From Acidobacteriaceae bacterium (GTDB lineage Bacteria > Acidobacteriota > Terriglobia > Terriglobales > Acidobacteriaceae): a DNA stretch of 5,681 nucleotides. Position numbers and translations under genes: made by a program. Positions 1 to 4,643 of this stretch are shown one piece after another. How positions within the stretch are numbered: position 1 is the first letter of the stretch; every line of letters begins with the position of its first letter. The DNA is taken from contig PLKU01000443.1 of assembly GCA_003140705.1 (NCBI GenBank), positions 399-6,079 of the forward strand. The letters are read 5' to 3'. Below the pieces are notes generated by a model that was given only the letters and a program-made list of their open reading frames with translations, was not told where the DNA came from and ran no database searches.

Positions 1-1
1 G

Positions 2-364
2 GCGAACGCAGGAGGCCCGGACAATACCGACCAGACCTGGGATGCTGCTCAGAACGAGAGTTGGGCCAATTGGGACCAGCAGACTGCGGATCAGGACGCA
101 GCTACCGCCGCCAGTTACGCCGACTCAGCAACTCCCGACGACGCCGAAATCTACTCCGCCGCCGCTGACAACGAAGCGGGCAATGCCGACGATGCTGCCG
201 AAGCGGGCGAGTACGGCGATTCGCTGGGCCCGGAGATCGACTCCTCGCCCGCTACGGACGACACCGCGGTGGATGATACCGCTGCCGTGGATGACACTGC
301 GGTGGATGATACTGCCGCTGTGGATGACACTTCGACGGTCGACGACGATTCGTCGGCCAGCTGA
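2..364 (+). CDS. C-terminal part of an acidic, low-complexity protein (partial, 5' end outside window)
   Basis: This frame is open from the left edge to a TGA at 362-364, giving 120 codons with no start, so it is the end of a gene that begins upstream. The visible part has 33 Asp/Glu and no Lys or Arg. It is rich in Ala, Ser, Thr and Asn and lacks hydrophobic stretches that could form a core or membrane segment. Visible residues 86-110 form a repeat of DDTAV and DDTAAV units, followed by a DDDSSAS end. Such tails are normally disordered, and a strongly acidic one can bind cations or basic partners or keep a surface protein soluble; that is inference. Function is unknown because the folded part lies outside the window. 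The other long plus-strand frame here (42-413) is Arg/Pro-rich and reads as a shadow. The reading frame is well supported. Confidence 0.75.
   Translation, partial: ANAGGPDNTDQTWDAAQNESWANWDQQTADQDAATAASYADSATPDDAEIYSAAADNEAGNADDAAEAGEYGDSLGPEIDSSPATDDTAVDDTAAVDDTAVDDTAAVDDTSTVDDDSSAS
257..331 (+). repeat. 33-bp tandem repeat encoding DDTAV-DDTAAV
   Basis: Two 33-bp units (257-289 and 290-322) are followed by a 9-base partial third unit. Each encodes the 11 residues DDTAVDDTAAV. The copies differ mostly at synonymous third positions and keep the same peptide, which suggests selection on the amino acids or a fairly recent duplication. The repeat lies wholly inside the acidic C-terminal reading frame and keeps it in phase. 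Confidence 0.75.
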
Positions 365-562
365 GAACCGCTTCGATGGACAACTTAAGAGGGGGATTGC
401 CTCCTATGTCTGAACGGCGCCTTTGGGACCTGGGTTGGGGCGAAACATTCCCCATGTTTCGAGGCGATTCCCGCTTTCAATAAGCGCAAGAACCGCTGCG
501 TGATAACAAGGCTCCGCACCATTCGGGCGACCAGCGAATGACCTGGGGAACAAGCTCACGAC

Positions 563-584
563 TCTGAGGATAGATGCCCTCAGA
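563..584. terminator. Perfect 7-bp inverted repeat between convergent genes
   Basis: TCTGAGG at 563-569 pairs with CCTCAGA at 578-584 across an 8-base loop. It lies about 200 bases past the acidic gene stop and about 130 bases past the membrane gene stop. Neither strand shows a U-run, so it is not a classical intrinsic terminator. It could stabilise 3' ends or act with Rho. Confidence 0.3.
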
Positions 585-601
585 CCCAGCCGTTCTGCGC
601 T

Positions 602-628
602 CAGTGCTTGGGCTACCGGCCCTCACTG
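602..628. terminator. Two-tier hairpin between convergent genes
   Basis: CAGTG (602-606) pairs with CACTG (624-628), and inside it GGGC (610-613) pairs with GCCC (619-622) around a TACCG loop, with a 3x1 internal loop between the stems. It starts 18 bases after the hairpin at 563-584. No T-run follows on either strand, so a terminator role is only suggested by its position. Confidence 0.28.
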
Positions 629-711
629 TTCAAGAAGCAAATCGATGCATTCGCTTCGGCCGTCTACGCCGAGCCGCCCACGGAATACAGCAGGAGGAGC
701 AGGATGACCAC

Positions 712-1020
712 TTAAAGCGCTTGATCTTTCCCCGCACGCCTCAGCAACTCGGCCTTCCACCATCGATTCGCAAAAATCGTAATCACCGTGACCCCAATGC
801 CAATTCCCAGGAGTATGCACGTAACAAAAAGGCCAATGTGTGCATTCATTGTCGACCAGGAAAGAAAATAGAGGGGGATTGAAATCAAACCCGTGAGTGC
901 CAATGCGCCGCCCAGCACCCCGAAAAACACCTTGTTCGACCAGGTTCCGGTCTTGTTCGCACTCGAGTAAGCGCGCCAGCCGATCCAGAGCACAAATAAG
1001 GTGATAATCAAACCACCCAT
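712..1020 (-). CDS. Small integral membrane protein, three predicted TM segments
   Basis: The 102-residue product is strongly hydrophobic. Three membrane segments are visible, at about residues 2-18, 31-54 and 60-83. A short polar loop with Lys23 and Lys30 lies between the first two, and the basic C-terminal tail starts after Asn85 (RWWKAELLRR). The basic tail would favour a cytoplasmic C-terminus. The ATG at 1018-1020 is preceded by GGGAG with a 10-base gap, which supports this start. It lies in the same direction as the DinB-fold gene but 275 bases downstream of it, so a shared transcript is uncertain. I do not recognise the family and no catalytic motif is visible. The overlapping 623-1027 frame on the same strand has no membrane pattern and is a shadow. 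Confidence 0.7.
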   Translation of the reverse strand: MGGLIITLFVLWIGWRAYSSANKTGTWSNKVFFGVLGGALALTGLISIPLYFLSWSTMNAHIGLFVTCILLGIGIGVTVITIFANRWWKAELLRRAGKDQAL

Positions 1021-1047
1021 GATTCAAGATCTCCCAGGGCGTTCCTT

Positions 1048-1063
1048 GGTGGCAGAAGCCACC
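1048..1063. other. 6-bp GC-rich hairpin in the leader of the membrane protein gene
   Basis: GGTGGC (1048-1053) and GCCACC (1058-1063) form a perfect stem with a four-base loop. Read on the minus strand it would lie in the 5' leader of the membrane protein gene, 27 bases before its ATG and just upstream of the ribosome binding site. It could influence translation or mRNA stability. There is no U-run to make it a terminator. Confidence 0.35.
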
Positions 1064-1105
1064 TCAAAATCTCATCAAGCCGGTAATATGTTTCAGACCG
1101 TGAGG

Positions 1106-1137
1106 GACGGCTCGGAACCAGGGAAACCAGAGCCGTC
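1106..1137. other. Perfect 8-bp inverted repeat, 16-base loop
   Basis: GACGGCTC (1106-1113) and GAGCCGTC (1130-1137) are exact reverse complements. The element sits between the holB remnant and the membrane protein gene, about 160 bases downstream of the DinB-fold gene on the minus strand. No T-run follows on either strand. It could be a Rho-assisted terminator, an mRNA-end stabiliser or an operator. Confidence 0.35.
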
Positions 1138-1192
1138 GGCTTAGGCAGTATGCTGCTCTCGACACAAGCGAAAGTCAAGCCAGCCAGCCGTC

Positions 1193-1290
1193 AATGCTCT
1201 CAACGAAACCAGTGGGTCTTCAACACTTTCTCAGCATCATGCACACCGTCACACATCTCCGCGCGAGCATCCGCCTCAGGAGCTTTCCCT
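1193..1290 (+). pseudogene. Decayed copy of the holB 5' end
   Basis: An ungapped alignment of 1193-1274 with 3070-3151 gives 64 identities in 82 bases by hand count. The aligned segment starts 19 bases before the GTG start codon. Translated from GTG at 1212, the first 29 codons share 17 residues with HolB, including TVTHLR, SIR and FP at matching positions. About 15 further bases align less well, then an apparent one-base indel shifts the frame; the frame ends at a TAG at 1341-1343, inside the DinB-fold gene. No Walker A motif is present. Replacements include non-synonymous changes such as Asp to His and Glu to Ala, as expected for a fragment no longer under selection. The copy is in the same orientation as holB and abuts the 3' end of the DinB-fold gene. 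Confidence 0.75.
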
Positions 1291-1295
1291 CCACA

Positions 1296-1772
1296 TTATC
1301 CCCACGTTCCCAGCAATCTACGCACCAGCACGATCTGTCCTAGGTGATACGAATTGTGATCGGCGGCCAGCAGGGCCTCGCGTAAGATCGTTTGTCCGCT
1401 CCCGTGCGGAATCTTCGCGTATAAGTCTGTCTTCTTGTCGCTCACCAGGTCGCACATAGACTTCAGGTCTTTGCGAAAAGCCTTCACGCTCTTGTCCCAC
1501 GCCTTCGCGTCCGGAGGTGCCGGAGTTCCCGGCCAATACCCCTCCGGCCAATTCGGCGACGTGTGGTCGGCATCCCGCCAGAATTCCAGAATGTCTGACT
1601 GTGCGATGCGCATGTGTTCCAGCAACTCCCATGGCGAGTGCTCCGCACCCTTGGGCGTTTTCCCGCGAAGTTCCACCGGAAAATCCTCGATGACCTTCTC
1701 GAATTCAGCGTGAGCATTCCCGCCCTTCAGCAGCTTCACAAGGTGTTCTCGCAGACTTATGTCTTTGGACAT
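1296..1772 (-). CDS. DinB-fold metal-dependent protein (DinB/DUF664-like superfamily)
   Basis: The 158-residue length is usual for the DinB/YfiT four-helix-bundle superfamily. The three histidines that bind a divalent metal in this fold are visible: His53 in the helix WELLEHMRIAQSDIL, and His139 and His143 in the helix ADHNSYHLGQIVLVRRLLG, close to the C-terminus as is typical. Members include thiol-dependent hydrolases and transferases, for example bacillithiol or mycothiol enzymes, and many of unknown substrate, so the precise reaction cannot be read from this sequence. There is no signal peptide, so it is probably cytoplasmic. The ATG at 1770-1772 follows GGGGAGAG on the minus strand with a 5-base gap. 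It is transcribed divergently from the exported protein gene at 2164. The symbol dinB is withheld because the E. coli gene of that name is an unrelated polymerase. Confidence 0.88.
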   Translation of the reverse strand: MSKDISLREHLVKLLKGGNAHAEFEKVIEDFPVELRGKTPKGAEHSPWELLEHMRIAQSDILEFWRDADHTSPNWPEGYWPGTPAPPDAKAWDKSVKAFRKDLKSMCDLVSDKKTDLYAKIPHGSGQTILREALLAADHNSYHLGQIVLVRRLLGTWG

Positions 1773-1940
1773 ACCAGCTCTCCCCGGCCCGCCGAATCCG
1801 ATGGGGCCTCAAAGGAGAGATTCGATCCAACAGCGAAAGGATGCCGCCAAAATCAATCCAGGACTCCTCTTGATGGCTTCGAGCCCCACCTGGAACTCCT
1901 CGAGTCGACTTCTGCTCTCTGCCGTGCGACCTTTGTCCGT

Positions 1941-1961
1941 AAATTCATGAATTTGCGCAAA
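1941..1961. promoter_or_regulatory. Overlapping palindromes, candidate operator
   Basis: AAATTCATGAATTT (1941-1954) is a perfect 14-bp palindrome. It overlaps TTTGCGCAAA (1952-1961), a perfect 10-bp palindrome. They lie between divergent genes and just upstream of a possible promoter, where a dimeric repressor or activator could act on both genes. No regulator gene lies nearby, so the binding protein is unknown. Confidence 0.35.
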
Positions 1962-1969
1962 TCCCCCGC

Positions 1970-1998
1970 TGGCCAGTGGCAGTGCCTGTATGTATACT
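1970..1998 (+). promoter_or_regulatory. Possible sigma70-type promoter for the exported protein gene
   Basis: TATACT (1993-1998) matches the -10 consensus at five of six positions. TGGCCA (1970-1975) lies 17 bases upstream and matches TTGACA at four of six. Transcription would start near 2005 and leave a leader of about 160 bases. The match is modest and unsupported by other data. Confidence 0.25.
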
Positions 1999-2149
1999 CG
2001 CCGAATCTGTAAATTCCAAGCGAAACGGTTCACTGCCGTTTTCAAAGACGTGGACGCCGGACCCCTTTCCGACGACGGTCTTGATGAAGATAACGTTCGG
2101 CTGAAATTCCGAACCTTCGAATGCCGGAGGTCACGCCCCGGCTTGCAAC

Positions 2150-2156
2150 AAGGAGG
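2150..2156 (+). promoter_or_regulatory. Strong ribosome binding site that fixes a GTG start
   Basis: AAGGAGG lies 7 bases before GTG 2164-2166, an ideal Shine-Dalgarno match and spacing. The frame is open further upstream to an ATG at 1990, but that start has no such site and would bury the signal peptide behind 58 extra residues. Confidence 0.85.
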
Positions 2157-2163
2157 GAACATC

Positions 2164-2931
2164 GTGAGGTCGATTCTAAGAAGGGTAGTTTGCCAAAGCA
2201 TCTTCGCTATGGCAGTTGTGGCAGCGCTGGCGTCGACCGCCTTCGCTCAAGATGCAAACATCCGCAGCGTTACGCTCTATACCATCAAGCCGGACCGTGT
2301 TGGTGATTTTCAGGCTGCGGTCAAGGAATACGACGCAATTCTGGCCAAGAGCGGGTCGGAGCGTTACGCTTCAACCTGGGTTTCGCTGACCGGTCCCCAT
2401 GAGTACGCGCGCGTTGCGTATCACACCAAGTGGGCGGAACTCGATGCCACGACCGATCCGAAGACGAAGGACCAGGCGGGAGACCTGGCGCGCATCAGCG
2501 CCCGAATCGCCGACTGCGAGGAAAGCTCACGGCGGATCATTGATGAGGTGATTCCGGAGCTTAGCCTGCCACCAAGCGGAGAGATACCGAAGATGATTCG
2601 GGTCCTGGTCAGCGATATTCGCCCGGACAAGATTGGAGACTATCGCGATCTGGTGAAGAACGAGATTTTGCCGGGTGTTAAAAAGGGCGGAGTGAAGGAC
2701 TACACATTTGCCGCAAGGCGGTTTGGCGCGCCGAATACGCAGTTCATCTCCGTCGCAGGCATGGATAGCTGGGCGGATTTCGACGGAGAATTCGGAGCTG
2801 AAAAAGGACTGGGCAAGGAGGGTTATCAGGCCTTATTGGTCAAGGTTCGAATGCTGATTACTTCGAGCCAGTACGACGTGTATCGCTTCCAGCCTGATCT
2901 CAGCTATCTGCCCCCAACCCCCGCGAAATAA
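2164..2931 (+). CDS. Exported protein with two tandem ferredoxin-like (dimeric alpha/beta-barrel type) domains
   Basis: The 255-residue product starts at GTG, chosen for its strong ribosome binding site and because it places a clean signal peptide at the N-terminus: basic residues 2-7 (RSILRR), a hydrophobic core at about 13-25, and an Ala-Phe-Ala site before Gln29. The mature part has two related halves. Residues 34-94 contain RSVTLYTIKPDRVGDF and residues 146-207 contain RVLVSDIRPDKIGDY. Each half has a strand, a basic-Pro-Asp turn, the GDF/Y helix, a later strand and a Trp-Ala-(Glu/Asp)-(Leu/Phe)-Asp ending. This is the layout of dimeric alpha/beta-barrel proteins (ABM/NIPSNAP-like); a fused pair could form the barrel within one chain. 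A linker of about 50 residues separates them. No catalytic residues or ligand can be assigned. The location is probably periplasmic. Family naming is by pattern only. Confidence 0.85.
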   Translation: MRSILRRVVCQSIFAMAVVAALASTAFAQDANIRSVTLYTIKPDRVGDFQAAVKEYDAILAKSGSERYASTWVSLTGPHEYARVAYHTKWAELDATTDPKTKDQAGDLARISARIADCEESSRRIIDEVIPELSLPPSGEIPKMIRVLVSDIRPDKIGDYRDLVKNEILPGVKKGGVKDYTFAARRFGAPNTQFISVAGMDSWADFDGEFGAEKGLGKEGYQALLVKVRMLITSSQYDVYRFQPDLSYLPPTPAK

Positions 2932-2946
2932 GCACTACGGAGGCTT

Positions 2947-2991
2947 GCGAACCTCGCCTCTTCATTGCAACCGCAACAGGTCGAGGCTCGC
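2947..2991. other. Imperfect 10-bp inverted repeat with internal hairpin
   Basis: GCGAACCTCG (2947-2956) pairs with CGAGGCTCGC (2982-2991) apart from one A/C mismatch, which would be a U-G wobble on the minus strand. CCT/AGG can extend the stem past a bulged T, and TTGC-AACC-GCAA forms a small hairpin inside. It begins 16 bases after the exported protein stop. It may be 3'-end structure; no T-run follows. Confidence 0.3.
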
Positions 2992-3004
2992 ATCCACGTC
3001 GAAT

Positions 3005-3040
3005 GTCTGAGGTCTTCCGCCGTGGCGGGAGACCTTGGAT
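3005..3040 (+). terminator. Strong 16-bp hairpin between the exported protein gene and holB
   Basis: The core GGTCTTCCGC (3011-3020) pairs with GCGGGAGACC (3025-3034) around a CGTG loop with one G-U pair. The stem extends outward to 3005 and 3040 with A-U, C-G and three more G-U pairs, about 16 bp in all. The non-Watson-Crick positions are G-U on the plus strand and would be A-C mismatches on the minus strand, so the fold favours a plus-strand transcript. It lies about 75 bases after the exported gene stop and 48 bases before holB. Only TT pairs, and no long U-run, follow, so it could be a weak or Rho-assisted terminator or a structured holB leader. Confidence 0.45.
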
Positions 3041-3088
3041 TCGACTCACCCCAACCATTGCAAACCGCAGATGCTCTAAACTCAATCC

Positions 3089-4207
3089 GTGGGCTTCCAG
3101 GACTTTCTCGGCAACGCGCAAACCGTTACACATCTCCGCGAGAGCATCCGCGCAGAGCGCTTTCCCCACTCGCTCATCCTCGCCGGCCCCAAGGGGGCAG
3201 GGAAGTACACCCTTGCGCTCATGCTGGCCAAAGCCGTCAACTGCCTCGAACCCACCGAGACGCCTACCGAATCCGGCCTTCTTCCTGATTTCTGCGGCCA
3301 ATGCCGTAACTGCCTCCGCATCGACGACTCCGCCGACCTTGAAGCTCGTGTGGCTGAAGCCGTCGAGGCCCGCGAAGCCCTTCGCGAGACCGACAAGCGC
3401 GAGACCCGCATCCTCATCCAGACCCATCCAGATGTCCTCATCGTCCCGCCAGATCCGCCGCAACTGCTCATCAAGCTCGGCCAGGTCCGCCAGGTCATCC
3501 ACGTGGCCTACTACCGGCCACCAGTCGAGTCCAAGCGCTCCTTCTCCATCTTCACTTCGTCCGCCTTCATGAAGGAGGCGGCCAACAGCCTGCTCAAAGT
3601 CCTTGAAGAGCCGCCCGAGCACACCTCGCTCATCCTCCTCACTGAAAACCCTCAGGAAATGCTCCCTACCATCCGCTCCCGCGCCGTCATTCATCGCCTC
3701 GGCGCCATCCCATCCTCTGACCTCGAGTCTCTACTCGCCACCCGCCGCCCTGAGCTAAAGCCCGCCGACCGCGCTTTGGCCGCACGCCTTGCTGAAGGCG
3801 CAGTTGGCCGTGCCCTCAACCTTGACCTGGCCGCTTACCTCTCCAGCCGTCAAGACGCCCTGATCCTCCTCCGCACCGCGTTGCGCGAGCCGGACTACTC
3901 CCAGCTCTTCCACGCCACAGAGAGTTATCGCGCCGGCGCCGACGGCCACGAAAAAACCATCAATCTTCTGCGTGCTCTGGGCAGCCTCATTGAGGATTTG
4001 CTCCTTGTCGTCGCGGGCACGCCTCGCCTCATTCGCAACCTCGACCTCGAAGCCGAATTGGCCAAGCTCGTCCGCGACTCTGCTCTCACAGTCGACTGGA
4101 TCGACAGTGCCGCTCGAGCCCTCACCCAGGTCGAGCAGGGCATGCGCCGCAATCTGCTCCGGTCCCTTTCACTCGATGCCATGGCGGTGGGCCTGGTCCG
4201 CGAATAA
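3089..4207 (+). CDS. holB: DNA polymerase III clamp loader, delta-prime subunit
   Basis: The product has 372 residues. Delta-prime belongs to the clamp-loader complex that places the beta sliding clamp on primed DNA; it works in the cytoplasm at the replication fork. The N-terminal AAA+ domain opens in the family style (GFQDFLGNAQTV), then has a Walker A loop GPKGAGKYT at 33-41 with Lys39. A zinc site is formed by Cys52, Cys69, Cys72 and Cys75. Residues 79-112 are a charged insertion before HPDVL not found in E. coli-type proteins. The helix AANSLLKVLEEPP (164-176) is diagnostic. At the Walker B position, FSIFTSS (152-158) lacks the usual acidic pair, and the SRC motif is SRA (197-199). The rest matches the C-terminal helical collar region. 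The GTG start lacks a clear Shine-Dalgarno site but fits family N-termini. A 5' fragment copy lies at 1193-1290. Confidence 0.93.
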   Translation: MGFQDFLGNAQTVTHLRESIRAERFPHSLILAGPKGAGKYTLALMLAKAVNCLEPTETPTESGLLPDFCGQCRNCLRIDDSADLEARVAEAVEAREALRETDKRETRILIQTHPDVLIVPPDPPQLLIKLGQVRQVIHVAYYRPPVESKRSFSIFTSSAFMKEAANSLLKVLEEPPEHTSLILLTENPQEMLPTIRSRAVIHRLGAIPSSDLESLLATRRPELKPADRALAARLAEGAVGRALNLDLAAYLSSRQDALILLRTALREPDYSQLFHATESYRAGADGHEKTINLLRALGSLIEDLLLVVAGTPRLIRNLDLEAELAKLVRDSALTVDWIDSAARALTQVEQGMRRNLLRSLSLDAMAVGLVRE

Positions 4208-4263
4208 CCCACGCATATGGAAATCCTTATCTCAATTCAACTCTTGTGCTCTCAACGTGGCCG

Positions 4264-4282
4264 CAAAATGATTACCATTTTG
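4264..4282. promoter_or_regulatory. AT-rich perfect dyad CAAAATG-N5-CATTTTG
   Basis: CAAAATG (4264-4270) and CATTTTG (4276-4282) are exact reverse complements around ATTAC, 56 bases after the holB stop. An AT-rich stem of this kind is typical of a protein-binding operator and would make only a weak RNA hairpin. No T-run follows, so a terminator is less likely. Confidence 0.35.
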
Positions 4283-4627
4283 TCGAGGTTGGGGAGCAAC
4301 TTCAGCTCACCTGTCCGCATCTTTCTGTGTACAATCAATTCCACCCATAGTACCTATTCCGGTTCTAGATAGGCCTTCCCGGCCATCGCGCTCTTCTACC
4401 CGGCGTTGCCTGCGAAGGGTGAATGCGGCGCCTGCTCATTGCGGCGGTTTCACATGAGGTCGAACTCAGAGTTGATGTAAGGCGAACGCAAGCCACTTGG
4501 AAGGCCCCCAGCAAGGGCACATTGACTCTGGTTCAAGATCTGTCCCCAAATCGAAAGTGGAGCCGGTCCAACACACTGGCTTTCACCGTTAAGCGCCAGC
4601 CGCATCGTCAAATTGTGTTTTTCCCCT

Positions 4628-4635
4628 AGGAGAGG
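4628..4635 (+). promoter_or_regulatory. Ribosome binding site of the hfq-like gene
   Basis: AGGAGAGG ends 8 bases before the ATG at 4644. This supports the ATG over the in-frame GTG at 4635, which overlaps the site itself. Confidence 0.7.
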
Positions 4636-4643
4636 TGCTGCTC

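Larger units (their letters stand above)
365..711. other. Convergent intergenic region, no convincing gene
   Basis: These 347 bases separate the end of the plus-strand acidic gene from the end of the minus-strand membrane protein gene. I see no protein family in any frame. A 25-codon frame at 406-483 has a weak GA-rich stretch about 9 bases upstream of its ATG but nothing else in its favour. The only clear structures are two hairpins, at 563-584 and 602-628. Confidence 0.55.
1809..2130 (-). pseudogene. Possible broken reading frame upstream of the DinB-fold gene
   Basis: On the minus strand a frame open from 2130 to 1948 reads like protein (for example NVIFIKTVVGKGSGVHVF) but has no ATG or GTG start. 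A second frame continues to a TGA at 1809-1811 and includes FTDKGRTAESRSRLEEF. Removing one base from the five-G run at 1963-1967 would join them into about 106 residues ending 36 bases before the DinB-fold gene. That fits a homopolymer frameshift in an old gene, or a sequencing error. I recognise no family, and the plus strand is open through part of the same stretch. By-eye GC at the three codon positions does not decide which strand codes. This could be chance. Confidence 0.22.
1773..2163. other. Divergent intergenic region (391 bp)
   Basis: This region should hold the promoters of the DinB-fold gene (minus) and the exported protein gene (plus). It has two overlapping palindromes at 1941-1961, a possible sigma70-type promoter at 1970-1998 and the strong ribosome binding site at 2150-2156. 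Open frames occur on both strands, but none has a good start and a recognisable product. The best of them is listed separately as a doubtful broken frame at 1809-2130. Confidence 0.6.
4208..4643. other. Long intergenic region / hfq leader (436 bp)
   Basis: No recognisable gene is present. A plus-strand frame at 4423-4629 (68 codons) has a GAAGG 4 bases before its ATG, unremarkable third-position composition and no family resemblance; its TAG lies in the hfq ribosome binding site. The region has an AT-rich dyad at 4264-4282, a TACAAT at 4330-4335 without a matching -35, and a bulged hairpin at 4576-4599 (CTGGCTT with AAG-CG-CCAG). Bacterial hfq genes are often autoregulated through the leader, so a long structured leader is plausible, but no Hfq-binding pattern is proven here. 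Confidence 0.5.

Noticed and set aside
42..413. 123-codon plus-strand frame starting MLLRTRVGP
   Set aside because: It overlaps the acidic frame in another phase, is low-complexity and Arg/Pro-rich, and runs past the natural stop of the acidic gene without family resemblance.
406..483. 25-codon frame (MSERRLWDLGWG...) after the acidic gene
   Set aside because: Only a GA-rich stretch upstream supports it; frames this short arise often by chance and no similarity is recognised.
388..881. 12-bp direct repeat AGAGGGGGATTG at 388-399 and 870-881
   Set aside because: About one 12-base repeat is expected by chance in a window of this size, and the second copy lies inside the membrane protein gene.
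623..1027. 134-codon minus-strand frame over the membrane protein gene
   Set aside because: It overlaps the membrane protein frame on the same strand, which has a clear transmembrane pattern and a well-placed ribosome binding site; this frame has neither.
1150..1347. 65-codon plus-strand frame across the holB remnant
   Set aside because: It is in a different phase from the holB-like reading, is antisense to the end of the DinB-fold gene and has no ribosome binding site.
1990..2163. N-terminal extension of the exported protein to an upstream ATG
   Set aside because: The GTG at 2164 has an ideal ribosome binding site and starts a clean signal peptide; the extension would hide it.
2900..3694. 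264-codon open frame on the minus strand
   Set aside because: It is antisense to holB over most of its length, has no recognisable domain, and arises from the GC-rich codon pattern of holB.
4330..4335. TACAAT as the -10 box of an hfq promoter
   Set aside because: No acceptable -35 element is found at 16-18 bases and no exact extended -10; too weak to list.
4635..4643. GTG start three codons upstream of the hfq ATG
   Set aside because: It overlaps the ribosome binding site, which is correctly spaced for the ATG at 4644.
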